The notes below the pieces were generated by a model, which did not search any database, was not told where the DNA came from, and saw only the letters and a list, made by a program, of their open reading frames with translations. The position numbers were made by a program, and so were the translations under genes. Below are positions 1-7,296 of a DNA stretch of 13,929 nt, piece after piece. How positions within the stretch are numbered: position 1 is the stretch's first letter; every line of letters starts with the position of its first letter. Source of the stretch: Holophagaceae bacterium UBA692 (lineage in GTDB: Bacteria; Acidobacteriota; Holophagae; Holophagales; Holophagaceae); contig DBMS01000219.1 in NCBI GenBank assembly GCA_002297665.1, positions 1 through 13,929 on the forward strand, given 5' to 3'.

Positions 1-43
1 CGAGGGACAGCCGGAACGCGTGGGAGGTGCTGCGCAGGGTCAT
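1..43 (-). CDS. possible 5' end of a further minus-strand gene, cut by the window edge
   Basis: On the minus strand an ATG at 43 opens a frame of 14 codons (MTLRSTSHAFRLSL) that runs off the window without a stop. It lies 20 bp beyond the T-tract of the terminator that closes the maltodextrin run, so it would be a separate transcription unit. No good Shine-Dalgarno is visible; GCGAG lies about 6 bases upstream. The piece is too short to assign a family, and a chance open frame is quite possible in GC-rich DNA. Confidence 0.22.
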   Translation of the reverse strand, partial: MTLRSTSHAFRLSL

Positions 44-62
44 GGGAGGCTCGCTGGTCGTG

Positions 63-107
63 AAAAGGGGCCGGGCCGGTGGCGGCCTTCCGGTCGCCAC
101 CGGCCCC
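63..107 (-). terminator. Rho-independent terminator of the maltodextrin operon
   Basis: A perfect 12-bp inverted repeat pairs GGGCCGGTGGCG (73-84) with CGCCACCGGCCC (95-106). An alternative register pairs 67-74 with 100-107, which brings the stem directly against four T residues (minus strand, 66-63). It starts 16 bp after the stop of the CBM41 gene and has the T-tract on the minus-strand side only. It therefore fits termination of the leftward operon and marks the CBM41 gene as its last member. Confidence 0.8.
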
Positions 108-122
108 GGACGCCCAGGATTG

Positions 123-578
123 CTACTGCTTGTACTCGGGGTGGGCGGCCTTGACCTCGTCGAGGGAGAAGTAGATCCGGCTGTCGTTCTCCCAGATCCA
201 GGCCTCCTTGTTGGTCATGCCGTCGAAGCTCATGTCCTTGCCGCCCTGCTCCTTGATGTCGCCCTTGTGGATGATGTAGTTGACGTTCATCTTGGTGCGG
301 GTCTTGAACTCGGCGGCCTCCCGGGTCCAGTAGACGCCGAAGGCGTCCTTGCCGGTGGGCACCATGGGGGTGGGCCACTCCACGCCTTCCAGCGGCATGT
401 TGGGGCTCTTCCAGAGGTGGATGCCCCACTTCTCGTAGTTCCCGTCCACGCGGTGGTAGTGGATGGTGATGTTGGGCCCGGCGGCGGGGGCGGGGGCCTG
501 GGCCTGGACGGGCGAAACGGCGGCGAAGGCCAGCGCGACGGCGGCGAACACCTTGACGAGGGCGGAACGGATGCTCAT
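123..578 (-). CDS. secreted single-domain CBM41 (pullulanase-associated) starch-binding protein
   Basis: A 151-residue protein. Residues 1-26 are a Sec signal peptide (basic MSIRSALVK start, Ala/Val-rich core, likely cleavage at VQA). Residues about 36-150 form one carbohydrate-binding domain resembling CBM41, the module normally found at the N-terminus of bacterial pullulanases. The marks are ITIHYHR, YEKWGIHLW and NYIIHKGDIKEQGGKDM, with the aromatic and Lys/Asp positions typical of alpha-glucan contact. No catalytic domain follows. The start at 578 is chosen because AGGAG lies 6 bases upstream and the signal peptide begins there; a GTG at 608 would add ten unlikely residues. It is the last gene of the maltodextrin run, 61 bp after malG. 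Inferred role: a periplasmic or released glucan-binding accessory. Its function as a free protein is untested. Confidence 0.85.
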   Translation of the reverse strand: MSIRSALVKVFAAVALAFAAVSPVQAQAPAPAAGPNITIHYHRVDGNYEKWGIHLWKSPNMPLEGVEWPTPMVPTGKDAFGVYWTREAAEFKTRTKMNVNYIIHKGDIKEQGGKDMSFDGMTNKEAWIWENDSRIYFSLDEVKAAHPEYKQ

Positions 579-599
579 GGCGGGCTCCTGGGTTGAGGT

Positions 600-616
600 C
601 GAGGGCACGGCCCTCG
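600..616 (-). other. stem-loop in the malG-CBM41 gap
   Basis: A 7-bp perfect stem (CGAGGGC, 600-606, with GCCCTCG, 610-616) and a 3-nt loop lie between malG and the CBM41 Shine-Dalgarno. No T-tract follows, so it is not a standard terminator. It may be an mRNA processing or stability element that lets the last gene be expressed at a different level. Confidence 0.45.
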
Positions 617-639
617 GAAGGGTGAAGGGGAAGGCCGGA

Positions 640-1530
640 TCAGCCCTTGGTGCCGCCGGAGGTGAGCCCGGCGATCAGGCCTTTCTGGGCCAGCATGAAG
701 ACGATGGTGATGGGCAGGCCCGAGAGGATGGCCGCCGCGGCGAAGTCCCCCCACATGTACTTCTGGGGGTAGAGGAAGGAATTGGCGCCCACGGCCAGGG
801 TGAGGTTCTTCTGGGAGTGGAGCAGGATGGAGGCCACGGGATACTCGATGATCGCCCCGATGAAGGCCAGCAGGAACACCACCATCAGGATGGGCAGGGC
901 CATGGGCAGCAGCACCCGCCAGAAGGCCTGCCAGGGCGTCGCGCCGTCCACGGTGGCGGCCTCCTCGATCTCGGCGGGGATGGTCTCGTAGAACCCCTTG
1001 ATGGTCCAGACGTGGAGGGCGATGCCGCCCGAGTACGCCAGCACCAGGGACCAGAGGCTGTCCATGCCGAACAGCGGGAAGGCGTTGCCGATGCGCGTGA
1101 AGATGGAGTGGATGGCCACCAGGGCCAGCACCGACGGGAACATCTGCATGAGCATGAGGCCGGTCAGCGCCGCCTTCTTGCCGGCGAAGCGCATGCGCGC
1201 GAAGGCGTAGGCCGCGGTGGTGCTGAGCAGCAGCCCGATGCAGGCCGAGACCAGGGCCACCCGGATGGAGTTCCACAGCCAGCGCAGCACGGGCAGGTCG
1301 GGATACACGAGGGTGCCGTCGGGGCCCACCGAGGGCAGGCCCAGGGCGAAGCGCCAGTGCTCGAAGCTGATCTCGGCCGGGATGAGCCGCCCGGTGGCGA
1401 AGTTGCCGGGGCGGAGCGAGATGGAGATCGTCAGGAGGAAGGGGAAGATCACCAGGGCGCAAAGGCACACGAGGAACACGTGGGCGGCGAGCACCCTCCA
1501 GCGCTGGGATTTGTTGGTAACGATGGCCAT
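640..1530 (-). CDS. malG: maltose/maltodextrin ABC transporter inner-membrane permease MalG
   Basis: 296 residues, the same length as E. coli MalG, and readily alignable to it by eye: SISLRPGNFATG near 35-47, TTAAYAFARMRF near 104-115, GGIALHVWTIKGFYETI near 168-184, and the C-terminal LTSGGTKG. It has six predicted membrane segments. The EAA loop that docks on MalK is at about 189-210 (EEAATVDGATPW...LLPM). With MalF it forms the channel for maltose and maltodextrins through the inner membrane. The start at 1530 has GGAGG seven bases upstream, inside the 10-bp gap after malF, so translation is probably coupled to malF. Nothing is missing or broken. Confidence 0.97.
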   Translation of the reverse strand: MAIVTNKSQRWRVLAAHVFLVCLCALVIFPFLLTISISLRPGNFATGRLIPAEISFEHWRFALGLPSVGPDGTLVYPDLPVLRWLWNSIRVALVSACIGLLLSTTAAYAFARMRFAGKKAALTGLMLMQMFPSVLALVAIHSIFTRIGNAFPLFGMDSLWSLVLAYSGGIALHVWTIKGFYETIPAEIEEAATVDGATPWQAFWRVLLPMALPILMVVFLLAFIGAIIEYPVASILLHSQKNLTLAVGANSFLYPQKYMWGDFAAAAILSGLPITIVFMLAQKGLIAGLTSGGTKG

Positions 1531-1540
1531 GGTTCCCTCC

Positions 1541-3076
1541 TCAGCGCTTCTCGTCGTCGGCGATCCTGGTGTACCGGATCTGGACGAGGGTGATGGCGGC
1601 GACCAGCAGGAAGATCACCGTGGAGATGGCCGCCCCCAGGCCGAACTGCTGGCCGGAGTCCACGAACGCGTTCCGGTAGACGTAGGAGATCAGGATGTCG
1701 GTGGTGCCGGCCTGGATCGTGGTGTCCAGGAAGTCGGGACGACCGCCGGTCAGCAGCGAGATGAGGACGAAGTTGTTGAAGTTGAACGCGAAGGACGAGA
1801 TCAGCAGGGGCAGCATGGGCCGCTTGATCAGCGGCAGCGTGATCTTGAAGAAGTTGGTGAGGGGCCCGGCCCCGGCCACCGCCGAGGCCTCGTAGAGGTC
1901 CATGGGGATGGCCTTGATCAGGCCCATGCAGACCACCATCATGTACGGGAAGCCCAGCCAGGTGTTGACGATGAGGATCATCACCTTGGCCAGGAAGGGG
2001 TCGGAGAACCACCCCGGACGGATGCCGAACAGCGCGTTCAGGATCAGGTTGATCTCGCCCATGTTGTTGTTGAACAGCCCCTTGAACACCAGGATGGAGA
2101 TGAAGCCCGGCACCGCGTAGGGCAGGAACAGCAGGAGGCGGTAGAGGCTTCGGAAGCGCAGGGCCTCCCAGTTCAGGAGCACCGCCAGCACCATGCCCAG
2201 GGAGAAGGAGAAGAGCACGGAGAGCCCCGCGAAGACCACGGTCCAGATGAAGATCCGGATGAAGGGCTCCCGGTACTTGGGATCGGTGAAGATGCGCGTG
2301 TAGTTGTCCCAGCCGATCTTCACCTGGAACCCGGGTAGCACCTTCTCGCCGGACGCCGTCTCGTAGAACCCGGTGCGCACGTTGGGCCTGATGACGGTGC
2401 CGTCCTGGTTGTTCAGGAGGCTGCCGTCGGGCTGGGCCGCGTAGAGGCGCTTCATCGCCGCGAATTCGCTGAGGCCGGTCATGCCCAGCTTGGCGCCGTT
2501 GGGCATGGCGATGGTGAGCTTCTTGAGGTTCTCCTCGTGGGCGATGACGTCCCCCAGTTCCACCGGGTCGCCCGGAGTGAACCCCGCGGCGGCCTCGGGC
2601 CCGGCCTTGACCTCCACGGGCGCGTCGCCGGGCATGGCGAAGGCCGGGGTGAGGTACGCCGCGCCCCCTTCGGAGTCCTCCAGCCGCGCCCGGAACTTCG
2701 CGCCGTCCGGGAAGAGGGAGAAGCTGAAGGTGTTGCTCTCCCCCGGGTAGGTCTGGTCCAGGAGGTACTGGGTGGCCCGGGGAAACTCCAGGAGGTTCCT
2801 GGAACTGTAGTTGGAAAAGCTGATGAAGATCGTGTAGATCACCGGGAAGACCACGAAGATGATGGCCGCGGCGATTCCCGGGAACAGATAGCGGTAGGCG
2901 TAGGTCTTCTGGGAGGTGTAGAGCCACGCGGCCAGCGCGATGATGACCAGGAAGGTGCCGGCCAGGAGCGCCTCGCCCGTCGCGTAGATGACGGTGACGA
3001 GGAACAGCGCGGCGACGACCAGCAGGGCCAGGAAGGCTCGGCCCAGGTTGCGTCGGATGGCGGGTGGGATGGTCAT
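1541..3076 (-). CDS. malF: maltose/maltodextrin ABC transporter inner-membrane permease MalF
   Basis: 511 residues (E. coli MalF has 514). Three N-terminal membrane segments lie within residues 12-90. The large periplasmic P2 loop that contacts MalE in the family spans about 91-272, and five more membrane segments follow. The EAA loop is at about 396-416 (EASAVAGAGP...ITLPL). The stretch SFAFNFNNFVLISLLTGG is almost the enteric sequence and lies in the substrate-binding region of the family. It pairs with MalG and MalK to import maltodextrins. The ATG at 3076 is preferred over an in-frame upstream codon at 3109: GGAAG precedes it by 8-9 bases, and the extension would run into the malE-malF stem-loop. 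It is separated from malE by 57 bp and from malG by 10 bp. Confidence 0.96.
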   Translation of the reverse strand: MTIPPAIRRNLGRAFLALLVVAALFLVTVIYATGEALLAGTFLVIIALAAWLYTSQKTYAYRYLFPGIAAAIIFVVFPVIYTIFISFSNYSSRNLLEFPRATQYLLDQTYPGESNTFSFSLFPDGAKFRARLEDSEGGAAYLTPAFAMPGDAPVEVKAGPEAAAGFTPGDPVELGDVIAHEENLKKLTIAMPNGAKLGMTGLSEFAAMKRLYAAQPDGSLLNNQDGTVIRPNVRTGFYETASGEKVLPGFQVKIGWDNYTRIFTDPKYREPFIRIFIWTVVFAGLSVLFSFSLGMVLAVLLNWEALRFRSLYRLLLFLPYAVPGFISILVFKGLFNNNMGEINLILNALFGIRPGWFSDPFLAKVMILIVNTWLGFPYMMVVCMGLIKAIPMDLYEASAVAGAGPLTNFFKITLPLIKRPMLPLLISSFAFNFNNFVLISLLTGGRPDFLDTTIQAGTTDILISYVYRNAFVDSGQQFGLGAAISTVIFLLVAAITLVQIRYTRIADDEKR

Positions 3077-3096
3077 TTCGTCGCTTCCGCGGAAAC

Positions 3097-3123
3097 GGGC
3101 GGGAGGCAAAGGGCCCCCCGCCC
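3097..3123 (-). other. GC-only stem-loop between malE and malF
   Basis: GGGCGGG (3097-3103) pairs perfectly with CCCGCCC (3117-3123), with two further inner G-C pairs after a mismatch. On the minus strand the 3' arm is followed by GTTTCC, so it could act as a weak attenuator or as a 3' barrier that protects malE mRNA. In E. coli the malE-malF gap also carries stem-loop (REP) elements that help keep MalE more abundant than MalF; an equal role here is inference. Confidence 0.55.
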
Positions 3124-3133
3124 TTGGATGGGC

Positions 3134-4336
<1,203 letters not shown>

Positions 4337-4374
4337 GGTGTTCTCCTTGAGGATGCTGCGTGGATGGGAAGGCC

Positions 4375-5469
4375 TCAGTCCTGGGGAAGGACCTTGCCGG
4401 ATGCGTCGAACAGGTAGCAGTGCTCCGCGGGGAACGCCAGGAACGCGTTGTCGCCCGTGGTGAGGGGGTTTTCGGGATCGGACTTGACGGTCAGCGTCTC
4501 GGGGCAGCTGGGGGCGGCCACGTACAGGTAGGTGATGTCGCCCAGGTGTTCGGCCAGCTGGATCCGGGCGGGGGCGGTGCCCTCCGCGCCCTGCCGCGAG
4601 GCCAGGAGGTGTTCCGGGCGGATACCCAGGGTCAGCGGCGCGCCCGGCTCAAGCCCGTGGGCCCGGGCCCGCACCCGGATGGAGGTGCCGTCCGTGAGCT
4701 TCACCAGGGCGGAGCCGTCCTCCGGGGCCGCCAGGGTGCAGGGCAGGAAGTTCATCCTGGGCGAGCCGATGAACCCGGCCACGAAGAGGTTGGCGGGGTT
4801 GTGGTAGAGCTCCAGGGGCGTCCCCACCTGTTCGATGAGGCCCTTGTTCATCACCACGATCCGGTTGGCCAGGGTCATGGCCTCCACCTGGTCGTGGGTG
4901 ACGTAGACCATGGTGGTCTTCAGCTCGTGGTGGAGCCGGCTGAGCTCGACCCGCATCTGCACGCGCAGGGCGGCGTCCAGGTTGGACAGCGGCTCGTCGA
5001 AGAGGAACACGTCCGGCTTGCGGACGATGGCCCTGCCGATGGCCACGCGCTGGCGCTGACCGCCGGAAAGGGCCTTGGGCTTGCGTTCCAGGAGGGGCTC
5101 GATCTGGAGGATGGATGCGGCCCGGGCCACGGCCGCGGAGATCTCCTGCCTGGAGGCGCCGGCCAGCTTGAGGCCGAAGGCCATGTTCTCGGCCACGGTC
5201 ATGTGGGGGTAGAGCGCGTAGCTCTGGAAGACCATGGCGATGCCGCGCTTGGAGGGCGGCACGTCGTTGACCTTCCTGCCGCCGATGTGCAGCTCGCCCG
5301 AGGTGATCTCCTCCAGCCCCGCGATGCAGCGCAGGAGCGTGGACTTGCCACAGCCCGAGGGACCCACGAAGACGATGAATTCCCCGTCGTGGATGTCCAG
5401 ATCCAGGCCCTGGAGGATCATCACGTCGCCAAAGGCCTTTTTCAGTGCTTTGATTCGGAGATCGCCCAT
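4375..5469 (-). CDS. malK: maltose/maltodextrin ABC transporter ATPase MalK
   Basis: 364 residues (E. coli MalK has 371). The nucleotide-binding domain has Walker A GPSGCGKST at 36-44, Q-loop Gln82 in MVFQSYALYPH, the ABC signature LSGGQ at 134-138, Walker B VFLFDE at 154-159, D-loop SNLD, and switch His192 in THDQ. The C-terminal half (about 235-364) is the MalK/UgpC-type regulatory domain, with GSPRMNFLP and GIRPEHLL. It powers import through MalF and MalG from the cytoplasmic face. The start at 5469 places the usual first beta-strand at residue 4; the Shine-Dalgarno (GGAAG, about 7 bases upstream) is modest. Enteric MalK also titrates MalT, but no MalT is seen here, so that role is not assumed. 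Confidence 0.96.
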   Translation of the reverse strand: MGDLRIKALKKAFGDVMILQGLDLDIHDGEFIVFVGPSGCGKSTLLRCIAGLEEITSGELHIGGRKVNDVPPSKRGIAMVFQSYALYPHMTVAENMAFGLKLAGASRQEISAAVARAASILQIEPLLERKPKALSGGQRQRVAIGRAIVRKPDVFLFDEPLSNLDAALRVQMRVELSRLHHELKTTMVYVTHDQVEAMTLANRIVVMNKGLIEQVGTPLELYHNPANLFVAGFIGSPRMNFLPCTLAAPEDGSALVKLTDGTSIRVRARAHGLEPGAPLTLGIRPEHLLASRQGAEGTAPARIQLAEHLGDITYLYVAAPSCPETLTVKSDPENPLTTGDNAFLAFPAEHCYLFDASGKVLPQD

Positions 5470-5530
5470 GAGGTTGCTTCCAGGAGAAAGGAGGGTGGGA
5501 TTGCGGGAATGAGTCTAGAACTGTTCGGAC

Positions 5531-7204
5531 CTACTGGATATCGCCATGGATGGTGCCCTTGAAGGTATCCCCGGCCACGTGGAGCACGCGCACGCCGTAG
5601 GGCGGCAGGGCGCTGACGGTGTACTGGGCTCCATTTAATGAATTATTGTTCCTGGTGTCGCCCAGGATGGCGCCCACCGCCGCGCCGGGCGCCACGCCGT
5701 TGGAGGTGAGGTCCGTGAGCACCGCCGTCTGGGCCGTCGCGGTGAGGTTGGCCACCACCACCACGCGTTCGGCGCCGGCGGAGCGGATGTAGGCGAGGAC
5801 CTTGGAAGGCCCCAGGTCGGTGGCGAGGGTCGCGTAGGCGCCCCGCAGGGCCGGGTAGGCGGCGCGGGCCCGGTTCAGGTACTTGACCCAGCTCAGGATG
5901 GAATCCGGCTGGGCGGACTGGGCGGTCACCGCCGCCCAGTCCATGGGCCCGCGCAGGTTCAGGTCCGTGCCCGAGGCGCCGGTCATGCCCACTTCGTTGC
6001 CGTAGTAGATGATGGGCGTGCCGGGGCCGAGCAGGTTCAGGGCCTCGGCCAGGACGATCCTGGGGCGGCTGCCCCCGTACTGGGTGCCGGGCCGGGAGAT
6101 CACGTTGTCGTGGTTGGAATCGAAGGTGGCCGAACGGAAGCCCGCGGGGTAGGTGTCCCGCTCGAATTCCCACAGGGAGGTCAGCCGCGTGGCGTCCGGG
6201 CCGTTGATGGCGTTGTACACCGCCCAGGGCGCGCTGAAATCCAGGCAGAGGTGGAACTCGTTGGCGCCGTTGCCGTAGTAGGGCGCGACGCCCGCGGCGT
6301 CGTTGGTCCAGGCCTCGGCGATCATCATCTTGCCGCTGTACCGGGAGGCGTCCCCGCCCGGGCGGGGATGGGCGTTCCCCGGGGCCAGGTAGCCGTCGAT
6401 CACCGACCGGAACTCCTGGAGGCGGGCGTGGGTCTCGGGGGTGTCCGCGGCCTTGCCGGGCCCCGATTCGCAGAGGTAGCGCACGGCATCCACCCGCATG
6501 CCGTCGAACCCCCGGTCCAGCCAGTAGCTCTCCACGGCCTGCATGGTGGAGCGCACTTCGGGATTGGCGTAGTTCAGGTCCGCGTCCCCGGCGAAGGCCG
6601 AGTAGTAGAAAGCGCCCTCGTATTCCTTCCAGACGTCCGAGGACGTGCCCCCGCCCCAGGGGAAGCCCCAGCCCGCGGGCAGCGTGGACTGCCACACGTA
6701 GAAGTTCCGCTTGGCGGGGTCGTCCATCCAGGGATGGGACGCCGAGGTGTGGTTCGGGACGAAATCGAAGAGGATCCGCATGCCGCGCGCGTGCGTGGCG
6801 TCGATGAGGTCCTTCAGGTCCGACTTGCGGCCGAACCGGTTGTTGATCGCGTAGTAGTCGGTGGTGTCGTACCCATGCATGTTCGCGCCCTTGTAGGTGC
6901 ACTCGAAGATGGGGGACAGCCAGAGGGTGTTGACGCCCAGGGACTGGAGGTAGTCCAGCTTTCCCTGGAGGCCGGGCAGGTCGCCGATGCCGTCGTTGTA
7001 GACGCCGTCGGAAAAGCTCTTGACCCACACGTGGTAGATGATGGCGTCGTCGTACCAGCGGGGGGCGTTCTCCATCTGCTGGCCGGCGGCGATGGTCGTG
7101 GTGTCCGCCGGGTACGCCGGGGTCGAGGTTCCTCCCCCTCCCCCAGCGCATCCCAGCGGGCCCGCGAGGCCGAGCGCCGTCGCCAGAAGCCAGTTGTGGC
7201 GCAT
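5531..7204 (-). CDS. exported GH13 alpha-amylase/neopullulanase-like glycoside hydrolase, probable lipoprotein
   Basis: 557 residues. The first 18 are a signal peptide ending in GPLGC, with Cys19 as probable lipidation site, although Pro at -3 is atypical. A Gly-rich tether (AGGGGGTS) follows. The GH13 barrel shows all four conserved regions: I, DFVPNH at 147-152; II, GFDGMRVDAV with nucleophile Asp239; III, MIAEAW with acid/base Glu297; IV, FDSNHD with Asp366. A beta-sandwich C-terminal domain follows from about 470. It should hydrolyse alpha-1,4 (perhaps also alpha-1,6) links of starch or maltodextrins outside the cytoplasm, feeding LamB or MalE. The start at 7204 is chosen for GGGAGG four bases upstream and a proper signal peptide. 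An in-frame ATG at 7282 would add 26 Arg/Pro-rich residues. The exact GH13 subfamily is uncertain. Confidence 0.9.
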   Translation of the reverse strand: MRHNWLLATALGLAGPLGCAGGGGGTSTPAYPADTTTIAAGQQMENAPRWYDDAIIYHVWVKSFSDGVYNDGIGDLPGLQGKLDYLQSLGVNTLWLSPIFECTYKGANMHGYDTTDYYAINNRFGRKSDLKDLIDATHARGMRILFDFVPNHTSASHPWMDDPAKRNFYVWQSTLPAGWGFPWGGGTSSDVWKEYEGAFYYSAFAGDADLNYANPEVRSTMQAVESYWLDRGFDGMRVDAVRYLCESGPGKAADTPETHARLQEFRSVIDGYLAPGNAHPRPGGDASRYSGKMMIAEAWTNDAAGVAPYYGNGANEFHLCLDFSAPWAVYNAINGPDATRLTSLWEFERDTYPAGFRSATFDSNHDNVISRPGTQYGGSRPRIVLAEALNLLGPGTPIIYYGNEVGMTGASGTDLNLRGPMDWAAVTAQSAQPDSILSWVKYLNRARAAYPALRGAYATLATDLGPSKVLAYIRSAGAERVVVVANLTATAQTAVLTDLTSNGVAPGAAVGAILGDTRNNNSLNGAQYTVSALPPYGVRVLHVAGDTFKGTIHGDIQ

Positions 7205-7208
7205 GGAG

Positions 7209-7273
7209 CCTCCCTTCGGCCCCCGGCGCGAAGGGGCGCGCCGGAAACCGCTTGCGAAGATGCCGAAGGGAGG
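7209..7273 (-). promoter_or_regulatory. nested mRNA hairpin that sequesters the amylase Shine-Dalgarno
   Basis: A perfect 12-bp outer stem pairs 7209-7220 (CCTCCCTTCGGC) with 7262-7273 (GCCGAAGGGAGG). Inside it a perfect 8-bp stem pairs 7223-7230 (CCGGCGCG) with 7237-7244 (CGCGCCGG) around a 6-nt loop. In the leftward transcript the 3' arm of the outer stem contains the GGGAGG Shine-Dalgarno of the amylase gene. The folded RNA would therefore block initiation at 7204. No T-tract follows, so it is not a terminator. It occupies most of the 92-bp lamB-amylase gap. Confidence 0.65.
7243..7256. promoter_or_regulatory. degenerate LacI-type operator-like site
   Basis: GGAAACCGCTTGCG matches the pattern TGWAANCGNTNWCA seen in the divergent control region at 11 of 14 positions, including the central AACCGNTT. 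It lies 39 bp upstream of the amylase start and partly inside the nested hairpin. A low-affinity internal operator is possible, but the match may be a by-product of the hairpin sequence. Confidence 0.22.
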
Positions 7274-7296
7274 TCGTTCCATGGGTCAGGCCCTCA

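Noticed and set aside
1..60. Possible plus-strand gene end entering from the left edge
   Set aside because: The readable frame runs on without a stop into the antisense of the CBM41 gene, and a stop-containing frame has no recognisable sequence; 60 bases are too few to support it.
3085..3094. Palindrome TTCCGCGGAA next to the malF Shine-Dalgarno
   Set aside because: As RNA the loop would be too small for the full stem, leaving about three pairs. It is probably chance, with no matching copy elsewhere in the window.
6834..6841. A third AACCGGTT core, inside the amylase gene
   Set aside because: The flanks do not match the operator pattern (CG before, GTTG after) and it lies deep in coding sequence, encoding Asn-Arg-Phe of a conserved GH13 stretch.
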